Part shown: piece after piece, positions 20,154-28,343 of the stretch
Layout of the letters: every line of letters starts with the position of its first letter
How positions within the stretch are numbered: position 1 is the stretch's first letter
IMG/VR virus record: IMGVR_UViG_3300037107_000046
Span: 1-35,751 of that record
Strand: one strand, 5' to 3'
Length of the DNA stretch: 35,751 nt
Source: a virus
Position numbers and translations under genes: made by a program
Notes under the pieces: generated by a model
Told to the model about the DNA's origin: nothing
Databases searched by the model: none
What the model saw: only the letters and a program-made list of their open reading frames with translations

Positions 20154-21582
20154 GAGCGACATCGAGCGCCGACTGGCGGCGCTGCGTGTCCGTCGTGAGC
20201 TCTTCACCGAGGTCAGGGAGCAGATGGCCATCGTGCCCGACCCCGACATTCCCGACGAGCTCGACTTCATCGCTTCACTGAAGATCGAGGACAAGGTCTC
20301 CGGCGGCCTCATCCCCTTCGATCTGTGGGACTGCCAGCGTGACCTCGTGGCGCAGCTGCGAGAATACTCGCGTCTGCTCGCGCTCAAGAGCCGCCAGCTC
20401 GGCGTGACCTGGACCGTGCTTGCCCATCTGCTCTACCTCGGCACCTTCTGGGGCGATCGCCTTTTCCTCATTGCGAGCCAATCCGGCGACGACGCGATCG
20501 ATGCCCTGCACCGCCTGCGCATTCTGCACGCCTCGATCCCGCTGCACTTGCGCCCAGAGATGATCAAGAACAACACCGAGGAGATGGCGTTCGCCAATGG
20601 CTCACGCTACGAGTCGGGCAAGGCGACGCGGCGCTACGGTCGTTCGAAGGCACCGTATGCGATCCTCGCCGACGAGATCGCCTTCTGGGAGTGGGCGGCC
20701 GATCAGTTCGCCTCGCTCGACGCCGCGGAGCGTATCTATGCCGTCACCACCGGCAACGGGCCCGATGACTACACCCACAAGCTCTGGCGCCGCGCCGAGG
20801 CCGGCGAGGGCAAGTGGAAGACGGTCTTCTACCCCTGGTCGGCTCATCCCGGCCGCGACGATGACTGGTATCGCCTCAACGTCATCGAGGCACCTGAGCC
20901 GCGTCTGGCACATCGCGAGTACGCCGCCACGGCCGAGGAAGCCTTCGCCGCGCCAGAGGGCATCTACTTCCAGCGCTGGTCGGAGATCAACAAGGTGGCC
21001 ATGAAGCCGCAGCACAACTGGGATACCTGGCGCGCGGTGGACTTCGGCTTCCACTGGCCGGCCTGTCTGTGGGTGCAGGAGTCTCCGTCGGGGCAGCCGG
21101 TCGTGGTCGCCGAGCTCGCCGGCCGCGAGGCCTTCGACTGGACCACCGAGGAGTTTGCCGACAACATCCTGGCCAAGGAGGCCACGCTCGGCCTGGTCAA
21201 GCCGGTCCGTGCCACCTTCTGCGATCCGGCCGGCAAGGGCGTCAACCCGCAGACTGGCGAGAGCGAGTTCGCCGTCTTCGCTGCCAAGGGCCTGGGCCCC
21301 ACCGGGGAGACGTCGTCGGTGCGCGACGGCTGCGTGCGCGTTATCGACGCGATCTCTGATCCGAGTCTTCCGCTGATCGTCTCTGACGCCTGTCCCTGGC
21401 TGCGCGAGGCTCTGGGGTCAGTGGCGCCCGACAAGCACAAGCCCGACATCTACAACGATGACTCGGTCTACGACCACGTGCTCGACACGCTGCGCTACTA
21501 CTTCGTCAATCGGCCGCGGTCAAGGTGTGTTTACCATCCGCCTGACTACTCACTGAACGAGACGGTGACGGCCGCCTGGTAG
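20128..21582 (+). CDS. terL: terminase large subunit
   Basis: This 484-residue packaging motor has a Walker A-like LKSRQLGVTW (86-95), typical of terminases, and Walker B YAILADE (177-183). The C-terminal RNase H-like nuclease shows AVDFGFHW (Asp305), FCDPAGKG (Asp366) and VYDHVLDTLRYYF (Asp449/Asp453). It powers DNA entry into the prohead and cuts the concatemer. The TTG at 20128 is preferred because GGAGG lies seven bases upstream within the small-subunit gene; an ATG at 20224 is the alternative. Confidence 0.9.
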   Translation: MLVAPQRSKSDIERRLAALRVRRELFTEVREQMAIVPDPDIPDELDFIASLKIEDKVSGGLIPFDLWDCQRDLVAQLREYSRLLALKSRQLGVTWTVLAHLLYLGTFWGDRLFLIASQSGDDAIDALHRLRILHASIPLHLRPEMIKNNTEEMAFANGSRYESGKATRRYGRSKAPYAILADEIAFWEWAADQFASLDAAERIYAVTTGNGPDDYTHKLWRRAEAGEGKWKTVFYPWSAHPGRDDDWYRLNVIEAPEPRLAHREYAATAEEAFAAPEGIYFQRWSEINKVAMKPQHNWDTWRAVDFGFHWPACLWVQESPSGQPVVVAELAGREAFDWTTEEFADNILAKEATLGLVKPVRATFCDPAGKGVNPQTGESEFAVFAAKGLGPTGETSSVRDGCVRVIDAISDPSLPLIVSDACPWLREALGSVAPDKHKPDIYNDDSVYDHVLDTLRYYFVNRPRSRCVYHPPDYSLNETVTAAW

Positions 21583-21852
21583 TCAGGCAGCGGCCTTCAG
21601 CTTGCGGTACGCCTTCGTGCCGCTGACGATGGCCACCAGCAGCGCTGCGATGCCGACGTAGCAGGCGATGTGCGCCACGGCCGTCCAGATGTTGGTCGGC
21701 GGCACGTAGGCCACCTTCATCATGAAGCTGTCGGCGGCGTTGGGGTCGCTCTGCGCTGGCATGAGAGCGCCGGCGATAAAGAACGTCACGATGCTGGCGG
21801 CCGTCAGGGCCAGCGACGAGTAGAAGATCATCCGCACTTGCTCGAAGTCCAT
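21583..21852 (-). CDS. opposite-strand membrane moron, unknown
   Basis: This 89-residue protein has two hydrophobic spans (about residues 12-31, SSLALTAASIVTFFIAGAL, and 57-78, AVAHIACYVGIAALLVAIVS) and a basic tail (KAYRKLKAAA). It lies opposite to the packaging and head genes and ends base-to-base with the terminase stop, which is how late-inserted cargo genes (morons) often sit. Its leader CACAAACGGGAGGGAC is almost the same as that of the opposite-strand gene at 32549. The function is unknown; a superinfection or host-membrane role is plausible. Confidence 0.6.
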   Translation of the reverse strand: MDFEQVRMIFYSSLALTAASIVTFFIAGALMPAQSDPNAADSFMMKVAYVPPTNIWTAVAHIACYVGIAALLVAIVSGTKAYRKLKAAA

Positions 21853-21940
21853 GGTCCCTCCCGTTTGTGCTGTTCGTTGCGTTTGATGCTCTTCGTATCG
21901 GCTGCCTGAATCCCAGACTTTAGCTTCAGACTCTCTGCGT

Positions 21941-21962
21941 GCGCTTAGGGCTCCTCAGGGGC
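21941..21962 (+). promoter_or_regulatory. directional GCTCCTCAGGGG element, copy 3
   Basis: This 22-base stretch matches copy 1 (2992-3013, opposite strand) in 21 of 22 positions and shares GGGCTCCTCAGGG with copy 2. It is intergenic and ends 28 bases before the GTG start at 21991, nearly the same spacing as copy 2 to its gene. A small stem (GGCAGA at 21960-21965 with TCTGCC at 21974-21979) follows it. Confidence 0.55.
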
Positions 21963-21990
21963 AGAAGGTGCCCTCTGCCAACCTGCTGGC

Positions 21991-22425
21991 GTGGCCGATG
22001 CAAACTGCTCGCCAGGAACGGCAGCCGCCGGAGCGCCTAGTGCGACTCCGGCTTTGCCGTCTCCGGAAGTGCCTCACGCTCACGAGCTCCACCTCTCCCG
22101 TCTGACGGTCACCGAGCGCATCGCGCTCAAGGTCGCCGCGGTGTTCGGGTCGGTGCCGATGTTCGTCGGCTGCGCCCTGTGGCTCTCGCTGGCCTTCATC
22201 GTGCCTTCCCTTCGGTCGCTGGTCTTCTTTGTCTCGTCTGCGGTTATCCAGTTGCTCGCCCTGCCGCTCCTCGGCGTCGCCAGCAACCTGCTCTCCAAGC
22301 AGTCCGAGGCCCGCGCCGACGCCGACTACCAGGTCAACGTCCAGGCATACCAGGACACCGAGGCCATTCTCGCGGCGATCGCCGCCCTCAACGCGAAGCT
22401 GGAGGGGCTCGATGGCGGTTCCTGA
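21991..22425 (+). CDS. membrane protein, DUF1003-like
   Basis: This 144-residue protein has a low-complexity N-terminus of about 35 residues (Ala, Pro, Ser). LTVTERIALKVAAVFGSVPM and two hydrophobic spans (about 50-70 and 75-98) follow. The tail is a soluble helix containing SKQSEARADADYQVNVQAYQ. The SKQ...D-D-Y-VN pattern after two spans recalls DUF1003-type membrane proteins. The GTG start has no clear ribosome-binding site, so the N-terminus is uncertain. It lies between terminase and portal, an unusual place for a membrane protein. Confidence 0.5.
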   Translation: MADANCSPGTAAAGAPSATPALPSPEVPHAHELHLSRLTVTERIALKVAAVFGSVPMFVGCALWLSLAFIVPSLRSLVFFVSSAVIQLLALPLLGVASNLLSKQSEARADADYQVNVQAYQDTEAILAAIAALNAKLEGLDGGS

Positions 22426-25069
22426 CCTCTCCGTCTACCTGCCCAAGGACGGCAAGCCCGACCTCAAGGAGCGCGGCGACACCGGCATGGGCTACTGGGG
22501 CTGGGTGTCGCCCGGCACCGAGCGCCGCATCCGTGAGATCGAGTACCTGTCGCGGCTGCGCGGCATGCAGGCGTACAAGGTCTACGACCGCATGCGGCTC
22601 TCCGATCCCAAGCTCTACGGCCTGCTGGCTGCCGTTGACCTGCCGATTCTGAAGGCCGATCCGCGCATCGAGTCGGCCGACAAGAAGAGCGACGAGGCCA
22701 ACAAGCGCGCCGAGTTCGTCAAGAGCGTGCTCCTCGAGCGCATGTGCTACCCCTGGCGTTCGACTCTCGAGGAGATCCTGCTGTACCGCCCGCTGGGCTA
22801 CAGCGCCTTCGAGATCATCTGGAAGGTCGAGGACGGCGACGTCATCATCGACCGCCTCGCCTACCGGCCGCCCGAGACCATCTGGTGGATCTGGGGCCAG
22901 GACGGTCGCATCAGCCACGTCGAGCAGATCATCTTCGGCCACTGGCTGACTATCGACGGCTCGAAGCTGCTGTGGTTCACCCACAAACGTGAGGGCGAGA
23001 ACTGGCGCGGCCGGCCCATCCTGCGCCCGCTCTACAAGCCCTGGTATGCCAAAGAGAGGCTCGAGGTCCAGCTCCTCATCCTGACCGAGAAGATGGGCGG
23101 CGTGCCGATCTTCCACACCGGTCCGTCGGTCAACGAGCAGACCGAGCAGATGCTCGACGAGGCGGGGCGCAGCTGGGCGATCAAGGAGCGCATGTTCCTG
23201 CGCATCCCCAGCGACGTCGAGTTCGAGCTCGCGGGGTCGAACATCAAGGCCGCGGACGTTATCCGCGAGATCGAGTACTACGACACGCAGATGAGCAACA
23301 CGCTCATCGCGCAGGTGCTCGACCTCGGCAAGACGGCGACCGGCTCGCGTGCCCTGGGCGAGACGCTGGGCGACATGTTCGAGCTCTCCTGCGAGGCCAC
23401 GGCGAACTCGATCGAGGACGAGATCAACCGCCGCGAGGGCCTCATCCATCAGCTCTGCGTCTACAACTTCCCCGACGGCGACGATCCCGACCTCATGCCG
23501 AAGTTCAGGTTCGGCAAGATCGGCAAGGTCGACCCGCTGGTCTTTGGCAACGGTCTGCAGTTTCTCACTCAGGCTGGCCTCTCTTTCAACGACCCGATCA
23601 CGGTCGAGTACATTCGCCAGCTTCTTGGCTTGCCGCAGCTCGACACCGACGACCTCCAAGACATTGCCGGCGACACCGGCGGCGAGCCGGCTCTCAACCC
23701 CGATGGCAGTCCGGTGCTGAACCCTGACGGCACGCCGGTTCTCAAGCCGCCGGCGCCGGCGCAGGGCGGCACGTTGCCGGCGATCGCAGGACTGCCCACG
23801 ACGCCCGGTGGCGCTGCTCAGATGAGCGCTGTAGCCCAGCACGTCGCGGGCCAGCTGCAGCATCAGAGCGACGCCGAGGCGATGGCGGCTCAGAACGCCG
23901 CCGCGCTGCAAGCCGGCATCAGCCCTGAGACGCAACCTGACGCCAAGGCCAACCTGCCGCTGCCGACCGAGACTGAGCAGACCAACGGCGCGCTCAATCC
24001 GAGCGCGATCAAGAACGCCAAGCAAGCGCAGGCCGCCAAGCCGCAGCGCGGCAAGGGCGCGGATCCGCAGCCCACCTCGGGCGCGGTCAACGATGCCGCG
24101 GCGCGCAAGTCGCCGCAGGCCGAGGGCACGACCAAGATCCAGCCCAAGACGAAGAACAAGCCAACGCGCGGATCGGTGCTGGCGGAGCGCAAGATCCGCC
24201 TCGCTGAAGGCAAGACCTGGCGCGACCCGAAGGGCGTCGAACTCTACGCCGACCTGGCTGAGCTGTCAGACGGCTTCGATGCGGCCAAGGACGCCATCCG
24301 CAGTGCCACTCAGGACACTCGCGACGCCATGGTGCGCGAGCTCATCAAGCGCGCTAAGGCCTCACCCTCGGTAGCTGACTTCGCGGCTGGCAGGCCGCCC
24401 ATGGTCGACGCCCTGGCCGGCCAGATCAAGGCCGTCCTGGCGAAGTCCTACGACCGCGGTCGCCAGCAGCTCACAGACGAGATCGACCGCCAGAAACGCG
24501 GCGAGCCCGTCGTCGCTCGCGAGATGGCAGTCCGCGAGGGCAAGCGCATCGCCGCCGCTGACCATGGCTTCAGGAGCCCTGATCTGGGCGCGCCGCTGGA
24601 CACACCGTCGGCCGGCAGCGCCTCGCACATCGACCAGCAGGCTCAGGTCGCAGCGCGCAAGATCGCCGACGCCACGAAGCACGCTGTGGCCGAGCAGGTG
24701 CTCAGCCATGTCATCACGCCGATGAACGCCGACGTCCTCGAGCGGATGGTCCTCCGTAGCTCGGACACCGCGGCGCTGCAATGTGCAGGCACCGTCACCC
24801 GCCTCATGGATCTCGGCCGCTCGGACGCCGCTCAGTCCATGGCAGACCAGATCAGCAAGGGCGTCTACTCGGCGCTGCTCGACAGCCACACCTGCTCCGA
24901 ATGCGAGGGCATGGACGGCAGCGAGACCGAGGACCTCGATGAGGCCGCTGCCTGGGCTCCCAATCCATCCTGCGAAGGTGGCGACGCTTGCCGCTGCCTC
25001 GTCTTCTACGAGTACGACCAGGGCGCCGGCTCTGGTCCGGATCAAGGAGTCGAAGATGAAGCGGCCTGA
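22412..25069 (+). CDS. portal protein (DUF935-like) fused to a Mu F-like domain
   Basis: This 885-residue protein has an N-terminal portal domain (about residues 1-425) with GYSAFEIIWKVEDGDVIIDR, HKREGENWRGRPILRPLYKP and SRALGETLGDMFELSCEATA, typical of DUF935/Mu gp29-like portals. A long low-complexity linker (about 428-600, with LNPDGSPVLNPDGTPVLKP) follows. The C-terminal region (about 700-870) ends SHTCSECEGMDGSETEDLDE, with later cysteines and a CLVFYEYD strand. This resembles Mu F/SPP1 gp7-like minor head proteins. Portal and F-like proteins are normally separate. GGAGGGG precedes the ATG at 22412. The portal is the DNA gate and head-tail joint. Confidence 0.85.
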   Translation: MAVPDLSVYLPKDGKPDLKERGDTGMGYWGWVSPGTERRIREIEYLSRLRGMQAYKVYDRMRLSDPKLYGLLAAVDLPILKADPRIESADKKSDEANKRAEFVKSVLLERMCYPWRSTLEEILLYRPLGYSAFEIIWKVEDGDVIIDRLAYRPPETIWWIWGQDGRISHVEQIIFGHWLTIDGSKLLWFTHKREGENWRGRPILRPLYKPWYAKERLEVQLLILTEKMGGVPIFHTGPSVNEQTEQMLDEAGRSWAIKERMFLRIPSDVEFELAGSNIKAADVIREIEYYDTQMSNTLIAQVLDLGKTATGSRALGETLGDMFELSCEATANSIEDEINRREGLIHQLCVYNFPDGDDPDLMPKFRFGKIGKVDPLVFGNGLQFLTQAGLSFNDPITVEYIRQLLGLPQLDTDDLQDIAGDTGGEPALNPDGSPVLNPDGTPVLKPPAPAQGGTLPAIAGLPTTPGGAAQMSAVAQHVAGQLQHQSDAEAMAAQNAAALQAGISPETQPDAKANLPLPTETEQTNGALNPSAIKNAKQAQAAKPQRGKGADPQPTSGAVNDAAARKSPQAEGTTKIQPKTKNKPTRGSVLAERKIRLAEGKTWRDPKGVELYADLAELSDGFDAAKDAIRSATQDTRDAMVRELIKRAKASPSVADFAAGRPPMVDALAGQIKAVLAKSYDRGRQQLTDEIDRQKRGEPVVAREMAVREGKRIAAADHGFRSPDLGAPLDTPSAGSASHIDQQAQVAARKIADATKHAVAEQVLSHVITPMNADVLERMVLRSSDTAALQCAGTVTRLMDLGRSDAAQSMADQISKGVYSALLDSHTCSECEGMDGSETEDLDEAAAWAPNPSCEGGDACRCLVFYEYDQGAGSGPDQGVEDEAA

Positions 25070-26630
25070 CGCCATCACCTTCCCTTACCGCGCCGCGCGC
25101 ATTGCCCTGGCCGAGGAGATCAAGGCCGGCGCCAGCGTGCCGATGATGCTCTTCCCGATCGGCAACTGGCACTCGAAGAACTACCCGAACCTGCCGCTGA
25201 GCCTCGACCTGGCTGACCAGGTGATCGCCAACTTCGAGGCCAAGGTCCAGGACCGCGACGTTCCCGTCGAGGCCTCAGGACGACACGACACCAGTGAGCC
25301 CGCCGTGGGCTGGGTCAAGCGCGTCTACCTGGCCGACTGCAAGAGCGAGCGCTTCACGGGGCAGGCCCTGTGGTGTGACTGGGAGCCCAACAACCGCGGC
25401 GCGATGCTGCTCAACGAGGGCGCCTATCGCTACAACTCCGTCGAGATCGACGAGGTAGTCGATCATCGCAGCTCCAAGGTCACGCCTAGTGTGCTGTTGT
25501 CCGTCTGCCTGACCAACGTGCCGGTCGTGCGCATCATGCCGCCCCTCGACGAGGCCTCGGCGGCCCTGCGTCTGGCCGAGCACTGCGACGGCAGCTGCGG
25601 CAAGAAGTTCGAGACGTATGCCTTCGAGGACGAGCCGGCCGTCGAGCACACCTGCGGCAAGCGGCCCTTCGCCGAGTTTGCGCTGGGCGAGCTCGTCGAC
25701 TCCTACAACGAGCCCGACGACAACAACAACCCCGCTAAGCAGGCGGGCGACACGTCGAAGATCGCCGGCGGTCTGCTCGCCGACACGAACACGGACCCGC
25801 ACTCGCGGTCGAATCCCGACACGGGCCAGCAGGCCGCGCAGACCCCGACTGACGCGCCGGCCTTCTCCGATCTCATGGCCCACGCCAGTGCCGTGCACGC
25901 GGCCCTTGTCGGCAAGGCCGCCGGCAAGAAGGGCGTCGGCGCCCTGCGCGACCAGGCCAAGGCGCTCTGCGACAAGTTCACCGAGCTCTGCGACGACACG
26001 CCTGTTCTTCAGACCTCAGAAGTTCATCCCGACCCCGCCGCCGGCGGGAGTCGTTCAGCGGCTGTTTCTCAGCAAGGCACGACGGCTGTGAAGGCCAGTG
26101 AAGGCACCGCAAGCGAACGGGAGCATTCCCAGAAGGTGGTGAATCACATGACCATCGCAACCAAGCTGAAGCTGGCCGAAACCGCCAGCGAAGCTGAGAT
26201 CGAAGCCGCCATCGACGCGCTCCACACGGACCGCGACACCGCGGTCACCGAGCTCGCCGAGAACAAGAAGACCGCGCACGACGAGGACGTCAAGGTCCGT
26301 CTGGCCGAGGCCCTCAAGATCGGCGAGATCACGGCCGCCGAGGCCAAGACCCTGGCGGAGAAGGACGACGCCTATCGCGACTCGTTCCTCGAGGCCCGCA
26401 AGGGTGTCGAGAAGCTCAAGCTCTCCGAGCAGGGGGGCAGCGAGCATCGCGAGTCGGGCAAGGCCCACGTCGAGATGCCCGAGGGCGATCCCTCGCAGCA
26501 GGTCTCGGCCCTCACGAAGCTCAAGATGGCCGAGCGCAAGGACCTCAAGCGTCCCGAGGCCCAGAAGCTCGTCCTCTCCGAGAACCCCGAGTTGCACCAG
26601 GACTATCTGGAGTGGCGGCGCCACAAGTAG
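25056..26630 (+). CDS. Mu I-like prohead protease with C-terminal scaffold
   Basis: This 524-residue protein starts with a Mu I-like protease domain (about 1-180): PMMLFPIGNWHSKNYPNLPL, DVPVEASGRHDTSEPAVGWV and GAYRYNSVEIDEVVDHRSSK. A cysteine-bearing insert (EHCDGSCGKKF, HTCGKR) and a low-complexity linker follow. The last 160 residues form a charged, coiled-coil scaffold (TIATKLKLAETASEAEIEAA onward). In Mu-like phages the scaffold is also made alone from an internal start, and a strong in-frame ATG exists here at 26148. The protease would cleave scaffold and itself after prohead assembly. Confidence 0.78.
   Translation: MKRPDAITFPYRAARIALAEEIKAGASVPMMLFPIGNWHSKNYPNLPLSLDLADQVIANFEAKVQDRDVPVEASGRHDTSEPAVGWVKRVYLADCKSERFTGQALWCDWEPNNRGAMLLNEGAYRYNSVEIDEVVDHRSSKVTPSVLLSVCLTNVPVVRIMPPLDEASAALRLAEHCDGSCGKKFETYAFEDEPAVEHTCGKRPFAEFALGELVDSYNEPDDNNNPAKQAGDTSKIAGGLLADTNTDPHSRSNPDTGQQAAQTPTDAPAFSDLMAHASAVHAALVGKAAGKKGVGALRDQAKALCDKFTELCDDTPVLQTSEVHPDPAAGGSRSAAVSQQGTTAVKASEGTASEREHSQKVVNHMTIATKLKLAETASEAEIEAAIDALHTDRDTAVTELAENKKTAHDEDVKVRLAEALKIGEITAAEAKTLAEKDDAYRDSFLEARKGVEKLKLSEQGGSEHRESGKAHVEMPEGDPSQQVSALTKLKMAERKDLKRPEAQKLVLSENPELHQDYLEWRRHK
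26148..26630 (+). CDS. nested scaffold protein from an internal start
   Basis: An in-frame ATG at 26148 inside the protease gene lies four bases after AAGGTGGTGAA (26133-26143). The same element precedes the next gene's start (26661-26671). The product (160 residues, MTIATKLKLAETASEAEIEA onward) is the highly charged coiled-coil scaffold alone. Mu I/Z and lambda C/Nu3 use this arrangement, so separate synthesis of the scaffold is likely. The evidence is the ribosome-binding site and family precedent; no direct proof exists. Confidence 0.6.
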   Translation: MTIATKLKLAETASEAEIEAAIDALHTDRDTAVTELAENKKTAHDEDVKVRLAEALKIGEITAAEAKTLAEKDDAYRDSFLEARKGVEKLKLSEQGGSEHRESGKAHVEMPEGDPSQQVSALTKLKMAERKDLKRPEAQKLVLSENPELHQDYLEWRRHK

Positions 26631-26652
26631 GCGTCTGCTCCAGACCTGGTCG

Positions 26653-26671
26653 CACCTGAAAAGGTGGTGAA
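26653..26671 (+). promoter_or_regulatory. hairpin overlapping the ribosome-binding site of the decoration gene
   Basis: CACCT (26653-26657) pairs with AGGTG (26662-26666) across GAAA, a stable GNRA tetraloop. The stem covers part of the AAGGTGGTGAA ribosome-binding site (26661-26671) for the gene at 26678. This could reduce or regulate initiation. The short stem makes its effect uncertain. Confidence 0.35.
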
Positions 26672-26677
26672 GACCAA

Positions 26678-27124
26678 GTGAGTCAGTCACACGACAGCTT
26701 CGCACCGACGATCACGGCCATCGCCGACTCGGCGGTAGCGAAGTTCACCGGCGTCAAGTTCGTGGCGTCGACAGACGGTTACCTGCACTGCGTGCCGGCG
26801 ACTACCGGCGTCTGTCACGGCATCGCGCAGACCGACTGCGCGTCGGGCCAAGAGGTCACCGTCAAGACCTTCGCGCCCGGCTACATGGTGCTGGCCGACG
26901 GCACGGCGGCCATCGCGGTCGGCAACCCGATCGTGATCACCGGCGCCGGCGCCACGAAGGCGACCGGCACGCCGCTCGCCGACGTCGACCCCGACGATCC
27001 TGTCGGTGTCAGCACGACCACGTACGTCGCCTTCGATGGCATCGCCATCGAGGCCCTGGCTTCGGGGACCGGAGTCATCGAGTTCCTGCCAATCAGCGGC
27101 GTCACCGCTGTGACGGTGGGTTGA
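26678..27124 (+). CDS. capsid decoration/cement protein, DUF2190-like
   Basis: This 148-residue protein (GTG start after AAGGTGGTGAA) is beta-rich. It reads like the DUF2190 family of capsid cement proteins: AVAKFTGVKFVASTDGYLHC, VCHGIAQTDCASGQEVTVKT and PGYMVLADGTAAIAVGNPIV. Such proteins bind the outside of the head and stabilise it after expansion. Its place between scaffold and major capsid genes is the usual one. Confidence 0.72.
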   Translation: MSQSHDSFAPTITAIADSAVAKFTGVKFVASTDGYLHCVPATTGVCHGIAQTDCASGQEVTVKTFAPGYMVLADGTAAIAVGNPIVITGAGATKATGTPLADVDPDDPVGVSTTTYVAFDGIAIEALASGTGVIEFLPISGVTAVTVG

Positions 27125-27137
27125 GAGGAGGCCTGAG

Positions 27138-28274
27138 ATGCCGATCGCACAGATAGGGTCGAACCTCGACCTCTTCCACATCGACCAGGCGATGAGCGAC
27201 TTCGCCGTGGGCTATGCCCAGGACGCAAGCGACATGATCGCCGACCAGGTGGCCCCCGTGGTCAGCGTCGCCAAGCGTAGCGACGCCTACTGGAAGGGCC
27301 GCACCGAGCACATGCAGCGTCACAACACGCTGCGTCAGAACCGCAGTCAATTCGGCCGCGGCGGCTTCGAGAACGCCGTCGACACGTACTACTGCAAGCA
27401 GTACGGCTGGGAAGAGCCGCTCGACTGGGCCGACCCGGCAAACGAAGACGAGGCGCTCGACGTCGAGAACGAGCAGGTCACGCTCTGCGTGGACATCCTG
27501 CAGCTCGACTACGAAGGCCGCACCGCGGACACGGCGCAGGACACGTCGAAGTTCCCGCACACTGGCGTCACCGCGACGCTGCTCGATCCCGCCTGCGACC
27601 CGACCGAAGACGTCGAGAACGCCAAGGACGAGGTCCGTGGGGCGACCGGTCACGTGCCGAACACCGTCACGATGGGCTATCGCGCCTGGCGTCGTCTGCT
27701 TCTGCTTGACTCGATGAAGCAGCGCATCAAGTACACCGGTGACCAGCAGGCCAGCGTCATCACCGCGGCGCAGGTCGCGCAGGTCTTCGGCGTCGATCGC
27801 ATCCTGATCGGCAAGGCAGTCTACGACTCGACGCCGGCTCTGCCTGGTGTCGACGCCAACCCCACGATGGTCGACGTCTGGGACCCGGGCGTCATCATCA
27901 TCAGCTACGTCGACCCGCGCATCGCACCGCTGCGCGGCAAGGTCATCTGCCCGATGCGGACCTTCGTCTGGAACAAGCTGGGCGGCCGCTTCGCGACCCG
28001 CACCTACCAGCAGGACGAGACCACGAGCACCGTCGTGCAGTCGATCGACTTCACCGACGAGAAGATCGTCGTGGCGAAGGCCGCCTACCTCCTCACCGGC
28101 GCGATGGCGGCCTACAACCCGTCGAGCTCGCACGCCGATCGCAGCGCAGCGGCCAAGGCTGCGGCAGACGCCCGCGAGAAGGCCAAGGCTGCGGCCAAGG
28201 CCAAGTCCGAGGTCAAGCCTCCTGAGGACGACAAGAGCAAGTCGTCTGATGACGACAAGAAGGCAGCTGCGTAA
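27138..28274 (+). CDS. major capsid protein
   Basis: This 378-residue protein follows the protease, scaffold and decoration genes, the standard capsid position. GAGGAGG precedes the ATG. The body has AYWKGRTEHMQRHNTLRQNR, TGHVPNTVTMGYRAWRRLLL and DPGVIIISYVDPRIAPLRGK, consistent with a Mu/HK97-fold capsid protein of the family with VYDST and MRTFVWNKLGG. The last 45 residues are an unusual Ala/Lys/Asp-rich tail (AAKAAADAREKAKAAAKAKS onward), probably disordered. Many copies would form the head shell. Confidence 0.82.
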   Translation: MPIAQIGSNLDLFHIDQAMSDFAVGYAQDASDMIADQVAPVVSVAKRSDAYWKGRTEHMQRHNTLRQNRSQFGRGGFENAVDTYYCKQYGWEEPLDWADPANEDEALDVENEQVTLCVDILQLDYEGRTADTAQDTSKFPHTGVTATLLDPACDPTEDVENAKDEVRGATGHVPNTVTMGYRAWRRLLLLDSMKQRIKYTGDQQASVITAAQVAQVFGVDRILIGKAVYDSTPALPGVDANPTMVDVWDPGVIIISYVDPRIAPLRGKVICPMRTFVWNKLGGRFATRTYQQDETTSTVVQSIDFTDEKIVVAKAAYLLTGAMAAYNPSSSHADRSAAAKAAADAREKAKAAAKAKSEVKPPEDDKSKSSDDDKKAAA

Positions 28275-28291
28275 GCAGCCACAGGAGCCAT

Positions 28292-28324
28292 GGGGGCCGG
28301 GCCACGCAAGAAGGCCCGGCCTCC
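28292..28324. repeat. strong hairpin after the capsid gene
   Basis: A 12-bp stem with one G-T pair (28292-28303 with 28313-28324, core GGCCGGGCC/GGCCCGGCC) and a 9-base loop follows the capsid stop by 17 bases. There is no T-run. It may protect the 3' end of capsid mRNA or partly stop transcription to lower expression of later genes. Confidence 0.55.
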
Positions 28325-28343
28325 GGTGAGAGGAGTGACGAGC

